Part shown: piece by piece, positions 41,868 through 50,491 of the stretch
How positions within the stretch are numbered: the first letter of the stretch is position 1
How the letters are laid out: every line of letters begins with the position of its first letter
From: Beijerinckiaceae bacterium
GTDB taxonomy: Bacteria > Pseudomonadota > Alphaproteobacteria > Rhizobiales > Beijerinckiaceae
Length of the DNA stretch: 64,000 nt
NCBI GenBank assembly: GCA_947370975.1
Contig: CANBNG010000019.1
Coordinates: forward strand, 1 to 64,000
Direction: 5' to 3'
The notes under the pieces: model-generated
Databases searched by the model: none
Seen by the model: only the letters and a program-made list of their open reading frames with translations
Told to the model about the DNA's origin: nothing
Made by a program: the position numbers and the translations under genes

Positions 41868-42017
41868 TCAATCCTCGTTCAACGGGAGACGGGACAGGCG
41901 GTCGAAGTCCGACTTCATCCCAGGCCAGAGCGCATAGGTGACGATGCCGATAAAAGTGAAGCAGACCGCAACAAGGCTGAGCAATTGCGCGTCATGAAGG
42001 TAGGGCTGGATGTTCAT
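41868..42017 (-). CDS. ccoQ: cbb3-type oxidase small subunit CcoQ
   Basis: A 49-residue single-span protein (hydrophobic LLSLVAVCFTFIGIVTYALWP, then MKSDFDRLSRLPL). CcoQ stabilises the CcoP association in the oxidase. It is too short for routine gene calls but lies in the standard N-O-Q-P position, with the ATG at 42017 four bases after the ccoO stop and its own stop three bases before the ccoP start. Confidence 0.93.
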   Translation of the reverse strand: MNIQPYLHDAQLLSLVAVCFTFIGIVTYALWPGMKSDFDRLSRLPLNED

Positions 42018-42021
42018 CGCA

Positions 42022-42756
42022 TCACCTCAGATTTGCTTTGTCATCATAGATCTTGAAGTCGATCTGCGTGCCGAGCACCTGGAGATAGGCGATCAGCGCA
42101 TCGGCTTCCGTGACGATGCCCTTCTGCTCGCCGTAGGCGCGCGCGGCGGCTTTGGGATAGCGTTTGACGAGGTCGGCAGCGCCAGCATCATCGTCGCTCG
42201 ACTGCGCCTTGAGATCGAGGCTCGCCTTGGCGATCATCTCGTCGCTGTAGGGAACACCCTCCATCGAGAGCACGCGCATGTCCTGGTCGATCTTGCCGGC
42301 ATCAAGCTCGGTTTTCGCGAGCCATGAATAAGCGGGCATGATCGAACCCGGCACGACAGCGCGCGGGTTGGCGAGATGGCGACGGTGCCAATCGTCGGAA
42401 TATTTATTGCCGACGCGGGCGAGATCGGGGCCGTTGCGCTTCGAGCCCCACTGGAACGGATGGTCATACATGCTCTCGGAGGCGAGAGAATAATGGCCAT
42501 AGCGTTCCACTTCGTCACGCAGCGCACGGATCATCTGCGAATGGCACGTGTAGCAGCCTTCGCGGACGTAGATGTTACGTCCAGCCAGTTCGAGCGGCGT
42601 ATGGGGCCGCACGCCCTCGACCTTTTCAATCGTGCTCTTGAGATAAAAGAGCGGCAGGACTTCGACGAGGCCGCCGATCGAAATAACGATCAGCACGCCG
42701 AGCAGCAGGATGATCGAGTTCTTCTCGAAGATCGCGTGCTTGTTCCAGAGTGACAT
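42022..42756 (-). CDS. ccoO: cbb3-type cytochrome oxidase subunit II, monoheme CcoO
   Basis: A 244-residue membrane-anchored cytochrome c subunit. It has one N-terminal helix (about residues 12-38), the single CxxCH motif CYTCH (C68-H72) in REGCYTCHSQMIR, and the conserved WGSKRNGPDLARVG and IMPAYSWL with a likely Met ligand. The ATG at 42756 has AAGGGA upstream; the frame continues 14 codons before it. It follows ccoN by 10 bases. Confidence 0.97.
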   Translation of the reverse strand: MSLWNKHAIFEKNSIILLLGVLIVISIGGLVEVLPLFYLKSTIEKVEGVRPHTPLELAGRNIYVREGCYTCHSQMIRALRDEVERYGHYSLASESMYDHPFQWGSKRNGPDLARVGNKYSDDWHRRHLANPRAVVPGSIMPAYSWLAKTELDAGKIDQDMRVLSMEGVPYSDEMIAKASLDLKAQSSDDDAGAADLVKRYPKAAARAYGEQKGIVTEADALIAYLQVLGTQIDFKIYDDKANLR

Positions 42757-42766
42757 GTGTTGTCCC

Positions 42767-44440
42767 TTATTCGGCGGGCACGAGGGCGGGCATCGCACTT
42801 GCTTCGGCTTCAGCCTCCGGCATCGCGATGGTCTTGTAGACGTTCCACACCATGATCAGCGCACCGGCGAGGAAGAGCCCGCCGCCAAAGGCGCGAATGA
42901 TGTAGAAGGGATGCATGGCCTCGACCGTTTCCAGGAAGGAATATTCGAGGAAGCCGAGGCTCGTATAAGCGCGCCACATCAAGCCCTGCATGATGCCCGC
43001 CACCCACATCGCGCTGATGTAGAAGACGATGCCCAGCGTCGAAACCCAGAAGTGCCAGTTAACGAGACGCAGCGAGTAGAGCTTCGGCTTGTTCCAGAGC
43101 CAGGGCACGAGGCAGTAGATCGCGCCAAACGAGACATAGCCGACCCAACCCAGTGCGCCCGAATGCACATGGCCGATGGTCCAGTCCGTATAATGGGAGA
43201 GCGAGTTCACCGCCTTCACCGACATCAGCGGCCCCTCGAAGGTCGACATGCCGTAGAAGGCAACCGACACGACAAGCATGCGCAGCACAGGATCGGTGCG
43301 CAGCTTGTCCCATGCGCCAGAGAGCGTCATCAGGCCGTTGATCATGCCGCCCCAGGAAGGCATCCACAGCATGATGGAAAAGGCCGTACCCAATGTCTGC
43401 GCCCAATCCGGCAGAGCGGTGAAGTGCAGATGATGGGGGCCCGCCCAGATGTACATGAAGATCAGGGCCCAGAAGTGGATGATCGAGAGCCTGTAGGAAT
43501 AGACAGGACGCTCGGCCCGCTTCGGGATGAAATAATACATGATGGCGAGGAAGCCGGCCGTCAGGAAAAAGCCGACCGCGTTATGGCCATACCACCATTG
43601 CACCATGGCATCCTGGACGCCCGACCAGACGATGTAGGATTTCGACGAGAAGATCGAAACCGGGATCGAGGGATTATTGCCGACGTGGAGAACGGCAATG
43701 GTCAGGATGAAGGCCAGATAGAACCAGTTCGCCACGTAAATATGGGGCTCCTTGCGCTTGGCGAGCGTGCACAGGAACACAAGGAGATAGGTGACCCAGA
43801 CGATGGTCAGCAGAAGATCTGCATACCATTCGGGCTCCGCATATTCCTTGCTTTGCGTGATGCCGAGCAGATAGCCCGTGCCGGCAATGACGATGAAGAA
43901 ATTATAGCCAAGCACGACGAACCAGGGTGCGAGTGCGCCGGCAAGCCGCGCGCGGCAGGTGCGCTGCACGACATAGAACGACGTCCCCAACAGCACATTG
44001 CCGCCGAAGGCAAAGATCACCGCCGACGTGTGCAAGGGCCGCACGCGGCCAAAGGAGGTCCAGGGCAGATCGAAATTCAACACCGGAAAGGCGAGCTGCA
44101 GGGCGATCAGGAGACCGACCGTGAAACCGGCAATGCCCCAGAACAGCGACGCGATGGTGCAGAATTTCACCGGCCCCATATTATAATTGGGCTTGCCATC
44201 AATCATCTGCGCCGGCGGTTCGGCGGGGCGCGCATGATAGCGATTGGCCACGGCAAACACCGTTGCCACGCTCGCCACGGCAAAGAGAACCGCGTGAAAT
44301 CCATATTCCGGCGTATAGGCCTTTGCCGCGATCAGCACCCAAAGCGCCGCCATGACGACACCTGCCAATGCGAGGCCGAGTTCACCGAGCGTCATGCTCT
44401 TGGGCATGGGCGCGCGCCCTGCCGTTCCTGTCTGTGCCAT
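42767..44440 (-). CDS. ccoN: cbb3-type cytochrome c oxidase subunit I
   Basis: The catalytic subunit reducing oxygen at a heme-copper centre, with high oxygen affinity. The 557-residue protein has about twelve TM helices, with conserved histidines in RPLHTSAVIFAFGG, WWYGHNAVGFFLT, AGPHHLHFTALPDW and GHVHSGALGWVG (heme b, heme b3 and CuB ligands, and the crosslinked Tyr in the helix with WYGHN). The ATG at 44440 fits the family; the upstream 11 codons are not needed. A FixK/FNR box lies about 90 bases upstream. It is the first gene of ccoNOQPGHIS-ccoA. Confidence 0.97.
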   Translation of the reverse strand: MAQTGTAGRAPMPKSMTLGELGLALAGVVMAALWVLIAAKAYTPEYGFHAVLFAVASVATVFAVANRYHARPAEPPAQMIDGKPNYNMGPVKFCTIASLFWGIAGFTVGLLIALQLAFPVLNFDLPWTSFGRVRPLHTSAVIFAFGGNVLLGTSFYVVQRTCRARLAGALAPWFVVLGYNFFIVIAGTGYLLGITQSKEYAEPEWYADLLLTIVWVTYLLVFLCTLAKRKEPHIYVANWFYLAFILTIAVLHVGNNPSIPVSIFSSKSYIVWSGVQDAMVQWWYGHNAVGFFLTAGFLAIMYYFIPKRAERPVYSYRLSIIHFWALIFMYIWAGPHHLHFTALPDWAQTLGTAFSIMLWMPSWGGMINGLMTLSGAWDKLRTDPVLRMLVVSVAFYGMSTFEGPLMSVKAVNSLSHYTDWTIGHVHSGALGWVGYVSFGAIYCLVPWLWNKPKLYSLRLVNWHFWVSTLGIVFYISAMWVAGIMQGLMWRAYTSLGFLEYSFLETVEAMHPFYIIRAFGGGLFLAGALIMVWNVYKTIAMPEAEAEASAMPALVPAE

Positions 44441-44529
44441 CTGAATGCCCTTACGTGAGCTGGCGCGACTCAACGGGAGCCTCGCTTATTTTCACAGCGG
44501 CATACTCGGGCACAGACGCAACCGGGGCA

Positions 44530-44543
44530 TTGATTCAGGTCAA
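44530..44543 (-). promoter_or_regulatory. FixK/FNR-type box for the cco operon
   Basis: TTGATTCAGGTCAA fits the FixK/FnrL palindrome TTGAT-N4-GTCAA. Its centre at 44536.5, if at -41.5, puts the transcription start near 44495 and a weak -10 (GAGTAT at 44502-44507). This fits low-oxygen activation of cbb3 oxidase, as in rhizobia and Rhodobacter. The site is 90 bases from the ccoN ATG. Confidence 0.75.
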
Positions 44544-44597
44544 GCGGCCGCGCTTCTGGCAGCGGCATAGCGCAGCAGACGAAAGTCTACAGTGGAT

Positions 44598-44627
44598 AAA
44601 AAAAGGCGCTGCCCGATGGCAGCGCCT
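44598..44627 (-). terminator. Rho-independent terminator on the minus strand
   Basis: AGGCGCTGCC (44604-44613) pairs with GGCAGCGCCT (44618-44627). The A-run at 44598-44604 is a T-run on the minus strand, so it stops the gene at 44659 before the ccoN promoter. Confidence 0.9.
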
Positions 44628-44658
44628 GATATTTGGCAAGGAGATCTGCCGTGAAGCC

Positions 44659-44985
44659 TCAGCCAACCCAGCAGCGGCGCACGAGCCGTCCAGCCCGGTT
44701 CACGAAGCTGCGGCAGCGGCGGATGGGGCGGCGATAGACGGGACGATAATATCTGCGGCGATAGTACCGACGGCGCGGACCATAGTAATATTGCGCTTCG
44801 GTCGCGCCTTCCGCCGGAAGGTCGGCCTCGGATGTCGCGACATTGAGCGGATTGACGCCCTTGGCGTCCATGGCCTGCAATTCATCGAGCAGCGGCAGGG
44901 CGTGGGCGCTCGGGGCAAGAGCGGTTACTGTTGCAACAGCGCCCGCGACGCCCAGAAGGGATTTGATGAAGATGCGACGGTCCAT
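44659..44985 (-). CDS. Tat-exported Arg/Tyr-rich protein, 108 aa
   Basis: The ATG at 44985 follows GGAGGAAGG. The N terminus MDRRIFIKSLL, with a hydrophobic core and cleavage near AHA-LP, looks like a twin-arginine signal (RRIFIK), though Sec export is possible. The mature part has an acidic stretch, then YYYGPRRRYYRRRYYRP and a basic end with two cysteines. Such Arg/Tyr-rich exported proteins are found in rhizobia; function unknown. It has its own terminator. Confidence 0.68.
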   Translation of the reverse strand: MDRRIFIKSLLGVAGAVATVTALAPSAHALPLLDELQAMDAKGVNPLNVATSEADLPAEGATEAQYYYGPRRRYYRRRYYRPVYRRPIRRCRSFVNRAGRLVRRCWVG

Positions 44986-45146
44986 GTGCCTTCCTCCTTC
45001 TCGACGACGCGCGCCGTTTCCTGGCTCTTCGCCCTTGGCGGGCGTAACGGGAGAATTGGCCAGCACGCCGCAGGTTCCCGCCTGACCCGATTTGACGTGG
45101 CATTATAGGCCTTATAGAGGCAATTTCTTTCAGGAAAAACCTTCAC

Positions 45147-46538
45147 ATGTCATCATTTATGCCGACACTGAACGATACCTACGCCACAACTCCGGAAATG
45201 GCCGAAGTCATGTCGGACAGCCGGCTGTTGCGCCATATGGCGACCTTCGAGGGCGCGCTGGCCGCTGCCCAGGCTGATGCGGGGCTGGTTCCCCGCGCGG
45301 TCGCCGACGTGATCGGCGCGGTCGCCGATGGCCTCACCTTCGATGAGCAGAGCCTGTTTGCCGAGGCTCTCAAGGGTGGCACGCTCGCCATTCCCTTTGT
45401 GAAAGCGCTCACCGCCGCCGTACGGGCCAAGGATGAGGCTGCTGCCCCAAGCGTCCATTTTGGCGCGACGAGCCAGGACGTCATCGACAGCGCGTTGGTG
45501 CTTCAGCTCGGCGAGGCCCTGGCGCTGATCGATGCGGACATGACCCGCCTCGCGGACGCCGCCGCCGTGCTGGCCCGCACCCATGCGAAATCGGCCATGC
45601 TCGGGCGCACCTTGTTGCAGCCGGCAACGCCCATCACCTTCGGCCTCAAGGCCGCGCAATGGCTCTGCGCTATCGCTGAAAGCCGGACGCGCCTGCGCCT
45701 GCAGGCGGGCCAGGCCTTGGTCGCGCAACTCGGCGGCGCCGCCGGCACGCTCGGCTCGCTCGGTTCGCATGGGGCTGCCACAGCGCGCCACCTCACCACC
45801 CGTCTGGCCAGCATGAACGCCTATGCGCCCGCGCGCGCCTCGACATGCGAGGGCACGCCCCTGCCCTGGCACACGCGGCGCGGCGGACTGCTGGCGCTGG
45901 CCAGCGAACTCGCCATCGCCACCGGCATTGCGGGCAAGATCGCGCGCGATGTCGCGCTGATGATGCAGTTTGAGCTGGGGGAGACGTTTGAACCGGCGGA
46001 AGCCGGACGCGGCGGCTCCTCGGCCATGCCGCACAAGCGCAATCCCGTGCGCTGCATGCTGACCGTGGCTGCGGCCGTGCGCACGCCGGGCCTGATGGGC
46101 ACGCTTCTCTCAGGCATGGTGCAGGAGCACGAACGCGCGCTCGGTGGTTGGCAATCGGAATGGGGCGCATTGCCTGAACTGTTGAAGCTCACCGCCGGTG
46201 CGCTCGCCAATATGGCCGATACGCTCGCCGGCCTTCAGGTCGACACGGCACGGATGCGCGCCAATTTTGACGCACTCAATGGCTTGCCGATGACAGAAAT
46301 GCTCTCGCTCGCGCTTGCGCCCCATCTTGGCCGCGCGGAAGCTTTCGCTCTGGTGGAAAAGGCCGCGCGCGACGTCGGCGCGACGGGGAAAAGTCTGGCG
46401 GAGGTGATCAAGGCCAATCCTGCGGCAAGCGTGCTCTCGGGCGCTGAGATCGACGCCATTCTCGATCCGCTGAACGCGCTCGGCGCGACGCCGGAATTTA
46501 TCGACAGCGCTTTGGCGCGTTGGGAAGATGCAAACTGA
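45147..46538 (+). CDS. pcaB: 3-carboxy-cis,cis-muconate cycloisomerase
   Basis: An enzyme of the protocatechuate branch of the beta-ketoadipate pathway, in the fumarase/aspartase superfamily. The 463-residue protein has the superfamily signature GSSAMPHKRNPV, an earlier GATSQDVIDSA and a domain with TLLQPATPITFG. The ATG at 45147 follows AGGA. No other pca genes lie in the window, so it is an orphan copy or its pathway genes are elsewhere. An adenylosuccinate lyase is less likely, since GATSQD fits PcaB. TTGACG and TATAGA upstream (spacing 15) could be its promoter. Confidence 0.88.
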   Translation: MSSFMPTLNDTYATTPEMAEVMSDSRLLRHMATFEGALAAAQADAGLVPRAVADVIGAVADGLTFDEQSLFAEALKGGTLAIPFVKALTAAVRAKDEAAAPSVHFGATSQDVIDSALVLQLGEALALIDADMTRLADAAAVLARTHAKSAMLGRTLLQPATPITFGLKAAQWLCAIAESRTRLRLQAGQALVAQLGGAAGTLGSLGSHGAATARHLTTRLASMNAYAPARASTCEGTPLPWHTRRGGLLALASELAIATGIAGKIARDVALMMQFELGETFEPAEAGRGGSSAMPHKRNPVRCMLTVAAAVRTPGLMGTLLSGMVQEHERALGGWQSEWGALPELLKLTAGALANMADTLAGLQVDTARMRANFDALNGLPMTEMLSLALAPHLGRAEAFALVEKAARDVGATGKSLAEVIKANPAASVLSGAEIDAILDPLNALGATPEFIDSALARWEDAN

Positions 46539-46560
46539 CGGGAAGCGGCTGAGGGCGTAA

Positions 46561-46606
46561 CCCCTCACCCGGCTCCTTCGGAGCCACCCTCTCTCTCCGG
46601 GAGAGC
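46561..46606. repeat. RIME-like double-hairpin repeat, also coding
   Basis: CCCCTCACCC, then GGCTCC-TTC-GGAGCC (46571-46585) and CTCTC-CGG-GAGAG (46593-46605). The order matches the element at 27747 read on its other strand. Its minus strand encodes the last residues of the class II aldolase, so the repeat has either extended that gene or replaced its 3' end. Confidence 0.7.
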
Positions 46607-47254
46607 GTTTGCGGATGCCCCGTAAGCCGCAAAGCGCGGGATCAGCGCATTGATGGCTGCATCCGGCAATACCACCGGCTGGCCGATCGCGCGCGCCAGA
46701 TAATATTGCCTTGCCAGCGTCTCCAGCTCGAGCGCGCGCCACATGGCCTCCTCGAGCGTGCGCCCTGTCGCAATCATGCCATGGCTGCCAAGCAGCACGC
46801 CATGGCGGGGCCCGAGACCCTCGACTGCAAGGCTCGACAATTCCGGCGTGCCATAGGGCGCATAATCCGTGCAGGCGATTTCAGTGCCGCCGAAGGCTGC
46901 GATCATGTAATGGGCGGCGGGAATTGGCAGGCGCAGCATCGAGAGCACGGTCGCATAGGTCGCGTGGCAATGAACCACCGCGCCAATATCTGGCCGCGCC
47001 CGGAGAATGTCGCTGTGGAAGCGCCATTCGCTGGAGGGCGCACAGGGGCCGCTCCAACGCCCCTCCTCGTCCCCGATCAGCATGCTGACCAGCATGTCTG
47101 GCGCAAGCCGCTCATAGGCGACCGCCGTCGGTGTCACGAGCAGGCGCTCACCCACGCGGACCGAGAGATTGCCGGACGTGCCCTGATTGAGCCCGAGGCG
47201 GTTCATTTCAAGGCAGGCGGCCACCATCGCCTTGCGTGTGTCGTGCATCTGCAT
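46565..47254 (-). CDS. Class II aldolase/adducin family protein
   Basis: A 229-residue metal-dependent enzyme related to L-fuculose-1-phosphate aldolase and L-ribulose-5-phosphate 4-epimerase. It has the metal-binding histidines in VVHCHATYAT and LLGSHGMIATG, and an early TSGNLSVRVGERLLVTP. Substrate unknown. The ATG at 47254 lies after a purine-rich AAGGAAGGGGC; another ATG is two codons on. The final residues (ALPEREGGSEGAG) are encoded by a RIME-like repeat, so the original C terminus may have been different. It is divergent from the HbpS-like gene. Confidence 0.88.
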   Translation of the reverse strand: MQMHDTRKAMVAACLEMNRLGLNQGTSGNLSVRVGERLLVTPTAVAYERLAPDMLVSMLIGDEEGRWSGPCAPSSEWRFHSDILRARPDIGAVVHCHATYATVLSMLRLPIPAAHYMIAAFGGTEIACTDYAPYGTPELSSLAVEGLGPRHGVLLGSHGMIATGRTLEEAMWRALELETLARQYYLARAIGQPVVLPDAAINALIPRFAAYGASANALPEREGGSEGAG

Positions 47255-47325
47255 GGACCGCCCCTTCCTTGACCTGCCGCGCAGAGCTTGCGAGACAGAC
47301 TGATCGGACAAAGGAGACACTTATC

Positions 47326-47757
47326 ATGACAGCACTGACGCTCGAAGCCGCCCAGAAGATGATCGAGGCAGGCCTGGCTTATGCCCACGCCCACAAGATG
47401 AACCCGATGGGCCTCGTGGTCCTCGATGCGCGCGGCGCGCTCAAGGCCTGCGCCATGGAAGACGGTTCGAGCCTGATCCGCTGGCGCATCGCCTTCGGCA
47501 AGGCCTATGGCGCGATTGGCCTGGGCGCTGGCACACGCAAGATCGCCACTTTGGCCGCCGAACGCCCCGCCTTCATCAATGCAGCCACGCATCTCTCCGA
47601 AATGGGCCTCGTGCCGGTTCCCGGCGGCGTGCTCATCAAATCCGCCTCGGGCGAATTGCTCGGCGCCATCGGCGTCTCGGGCGACACGTCGGACAATGAC
47701 GAACTCGTCGCCTGCGCGGGCGTCGCCGCGGCCGGACTCGTTGCTGACGGCGGCTGA
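47326..47757 (+). CDS. HbpS/GlcG-like (DUF336) heme-binding family protein
   Basis: A 143-residue protein of the GlcG/HbpS family, an alpha/beta fold that binds heme or small molecules. Family text includes LEAAQKMIEAGLAYAH, MGLVVLDARGALKAC and GLVPVPGGVLIKSASGELLGAIGVSGDTSDND. AAGGAGAC precedes the ATG at 47326. There is no signal peptide, so it acts in the cytosol. Its function is not known here. It is divergent from the class II aldolase gene, with a 71-base gap, and such pairs often occur in small-molecule catabolic loci. Confidence 0.88.
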   Translation: MTALTLEAAQKMIEAGLAYAHAHKMNPMGLVVLDARGALKACAMEDGSSLIRWRIAFGKAYGAIGLGAGTRKIATLAAERPAFINAATHLSEMGLVPVPGGVLIKSASGELLGAIGVSGDTSDNDELVACAGVAAAGLVADGG

Positions 47758-47770
47758 TAACCGGAACTAC

Positions 47771-47844
47771 GGAGCGGCGGCGCGCGTTCTTGCTCCGCCG
47801 GCTTGCAAAGTCGGACGCGCCGCCTCCGGCGTGCCTGCCGCTCC
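47771..47844 (+). other. Overlapping inverted repeats before otsB
   Basis: GGAGCGGC (47771-47778) can pair with GCCGCTCC (47837-47844), and GGCGGCGCG (47776-47784) with CGCGCCGCC (47816-47824). The two pairings share bases and could compete. It may be a terminator for the HbpS-like gene or a leader structure of otsB. Confidence 0.35.
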
Positions 47845-47868
47845 GAAAGTGTCCGGGAGATGTGGTCC

Positions 47869-48642
47869 GTGCCGGGTGCTGACCAACTGACCCTGACAAC
47901 GGCGACCGCCTTGCCGCGCGAGCTTCAAACAAGCGCCTTTTTCTTCGATGTCGATGGCACGCTGCTGGAGCTCAAGCCCATGCCGCAGGATGTCGTTGCC
48001 GATGCCGCGCTTCGCGATCTGCTCCGCGCACTGGCGGCACGCAACGCGGGCGCTGTCGCGCTGGTGAGCGGACGCGCCATCGCCGATCTCGATCGTATCT
48101 TTGCACCCCTCATTCTGCCTGCCGCAGGCCTGCATGGCGCGGAGATCCGCTTTCCCGATGGCGTGCGCACGCACACGGGTGCGGGCATCATGGATCACGC
48201 CCGCCCCGATCTCGCGCGCTTTGTCGCCGCCCATCCCGGCCTCATGCTGGAAGACAAGGGCGCGACTTTGGCTGTGCATTTCCGCCAGCGCCCCGATCTT
48301 GCGAGCGATGTGCTCACCTGCATGCGCCGCTTTGCGCCGGGCGACGATATCGCCGTGCAGGAGGGCAAATTCGTCGTTGAGCTCAAGCCCGCGGGTTTTG
48401 ACAAGGGCAGCGCCATTGCAAGCCTGTTGCGCCACCCGCCATTTGCGGGTCGCAAGCCCGTTTTCTACGGCGACGATCTGACGGACGAAGCGGGCTTCAG
48501 TTTCGTCAACAAATATGGCGGGCTCTCGGTCCGCATCGGCCAGAGCGATGTGCCAACGCAGGCGCAAGCCCATCTCGATGATCCCGCAGCGATGCGCCAC
48601 GCCATCATGGATATCCTTGGCGCCCGGGACAGTGACACATGA
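47869..48642 (+). CDS. otsB: Trehalose-6-phosphate phosphatase
   Basis: A HAD-superfamily enzyme that removes the phosphate from trehalose-6-phosphate. The 257-residue product has the HAD motif FDVDGTLLEL (D27 and D29 region), VSGRAIADL, FVVELKPAGFDKGSA and GDDLTDEAGF. The start is uncertain: GGGAG ends at 47859, directly abutting the ATG at 47860, so the GTG at 47869, nine bases after it, is preferred. It is the first gene of otsB-GH15-otsA and overlaps the next gene in an ATGA arrangement. Confidence 0.93.
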   Translation: MPGADQLTLTTATALPRELQTSAFFFDVDGTLLELKPMPQDVVADAALRDLLRALAARNAGAVALVSGRAIADLDRIFAPLILPAAGLHGAEIRFPDGVRTHTGAGIMDHARPDLARFVAAHPGLMLEDKGATLAVHFRQRPDLASDVLTCMRRFAPGDDIAVQEGKFVVELKPAGFDKGSAIASLLRHPPFAGRKPVFYGDDLTDEAGFSFVNKYGGLSVRIGQSDVPTQAQAHLDDPAAMRHAIMDILGARDSDT

Positions 48643-50432
48643 CACCACGAGACCCCTCGCTCGATCTTGCTGTGATCGGCAATTGCGCGATTGCCGCCTT
48701 GATCGACCAACGCGCGCGTATTGTCTGGTGCTGCATCCCACGGCTCGATGGCGATCCGGCCTTCTGCAATCTGCTGGGCGGCGAGGCCATGGCGCAGGAT
48801 GGCGTTTGGGAGATCGAGCTTCTGGGCTTTGCGCGCGCGCGCCAGCGCTACATTCCAAACTCCGCGATTGTTGAAACCATTCTGGAGGACGACAAGGGCG
48901 GCGCGATCAGAATCGTGGATTTCGTGCCGCGCTTCGTCCGCCATCGCCGGCACTTTCGCCCGGTCTCCATCGTGCGGCTGGTGACGCCACTCAGCGGCGT
49001 GCCGCGCATCCGCATGAGACTGCGCCCACGCTATGATTATGGCGCGCATCCGGCGACAATGACGCGCGGCAGCAATCATGTGCGCTATCTGCTTGGTGCG
49101 CAGATTCTGCGCCTCACAACCGACGCACCTGTGAGCCTCATCCAGAGCGAAACACCCTTCGTGCTGGAGCGCCCGCTGACCATGGTGCTGGGTGCAGATG
49201 AACCCGTTGCCGATCTCTCGCTCATCGGTGTCGATTGGTATGAACAGACGCTGGAATATTGGCGCGACTGGACGCGACAACTGGCGCTTCCCTTTGAATG
49301 GCAGGATGCGGTGATCCGCGCTGCGATCACGCTGAAACTTTGTTCTTACGAAGAGACCGGCGGCATTGTCGCCGCACTTACCACCTCAGTGCCAGAGTTT
49401 GCCGACAGCCGCCGCAATTGGGATTATCGCTATTGCTGGCTGCGGGACACTTTCTTTGTGGTGCAGACGCTCAACCGCCTCAGCGTCACGCGCACGATGG
49501 AACATTACATTAGTTATATCACCAATATTGTCACTGGCTGGGATGAAGGCCCGCTGCAACCGATTTTCGGTCTCGGCCTTGAGACCGCACTCACCGAGCA
49601 CGAGCGCCCCTCCCTCATGGGGTATCGCGGCATGGGCCCCGTGCGCGTCGGCAATGGCGCTTACGATCAAATTCAAAATGACGGTTATGGCAGCGTGATC
49701 CTCGCGGTGACGCAAAGCTTCTTCGACGAGCGCCTTGCGCGACCTGGCGGCCCTGGCCTGTTTCGTCAATTGGAGCGGCTTGGCGAAGAAGCTGCGCGGC
49801 GCTGGATCGAGCCCGATGCGGGCCTTTGGGAATTTCGCACTCGCGCGGAAATTCACACCCATTCAAGCGTGATGTGCTGGGCGGCCTGCGACCGGCTGCA
49901 CCGCATTGCACTCAAGCTCGGACTGCATGAACGCGCTGTCGTCTGGCGGGACCGCGCCGAGCGCATGCATGCAGGCATATGGGCGCGTGCATGGAACGAA
50001 AAGCGCAGCTCATTCGTTGCAACTTTCGATGGTGAGGATCTTGATGGCAGCCTGCTGCTCTTGCAGGAACTCGGCTTCGTCCGCGCGGACGACCCCCGCT
50101 TCCTCTCGACTTTGTCCGCCATAGAGGCCGATCTGCGCGAGGGAGATCATCTCTTCCGCTACCGCAGGCCGGATGATTTCGGCCCGCCCGAAATATCTTT
50201 CGTCATCTGCAGTTTCTGGCTCGTCGAAGCGCTCGCTGCGGTGGGCAGACAGGATGAGGCACGCGAGATCTTCGAGCGCCTGCTCTCGCATCGGTCCTCG
50301 CTCGGACTTCTCTCCGAGGGCATCGATCCGAAGACCGGCGTTTTATGGGGGAATTTTCCCCAATCCTATTCAATGGTCGGGCTTATTCGCGCGGCCATGC
50401 GGCTCTCAAAAGCTTGGGAGGACGCGTTTTAA
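48639..50432 (+). CDS. GH15 family glycoside hydrolase (glucoamylase or trehalase-like)
   Basis: A 597-residue protein with an N-terminal beta-domain (about 1-240) and an (alpha/alpha)6 barrel. The GH15 motifs are DYRYCWLRDTFF, an EPDAGLWEFR segment with a probable general acid glutamate, and a C-terminal SEGIDPKTGVLWGNFPQSYSMVGLIRAA (general base Glu). Bacterial members between otsB and otsA may be trehalases; glucoamylase activity is also possible. No signal peptide is seen, so it is cytosolic. The ATG at 48639 overlaps the otsB stop. Confidence 0.9.
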   Translation: MTPRDPSLDLAVIGNCAIAALIDQRARIVWCCIPRLDGDPAFCNLLGGEAMAQDGVWEIELLGFARARQRYIPNSAIVETILEDDKGGAIRIVDFVPRFVRHRRHFRPVSIVRLVTPLSGVPRIRMRLRPRYDYGAHPATMTRGSNHVRYLLGAQILRLTTDAPVSLIQSETPFVLERPLTMVLGADEPVADLSLIGVDWYEQTLEYWRDWTRQLALPFEWQDAVIRAAITLKLCSYEETGGIVAALTTSVPEFADSRRNWDYRYCWLRDTFFVVQTLNRLSVTRTMEHYISYITNIVTGWDEGPLQPIFGLGLETALTEHERPSLMGYRGMGPVRVGNGAYDQIQNDGYGSVILAVTQSFFDERLARPGGPGLFRQLERLGEEAARRWIEPDAGLWEFRTRAEIHTHSSVMCWAACDRLHRIALKLGLHERAVVWRDRAERMHAGIWARAWNEKRSSFVATFDGEDLDGSLLLLQELGFVRADDPRFLSTLSAIEADLREGDHLFRYRRPDDFGPPEISFVICSFWLVEALAAVGRQDEAREIFERLLSHRSSLGLLSEGIDPKTGVLWGNFPQSYSMVGLIRAAMRLSKAWEDAF

Positions 50433-50491
50433 AAAGAGCGAGCGCCACCGCGCCGCACAAGGGGCGCAGTGACGCCCGGGGAGTGAACGCC

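Noticed and set aside
42710..44458. Open frame of 582 codons opposite ccoN
   Set aside because: Antisense shadow; ccoN is certain.
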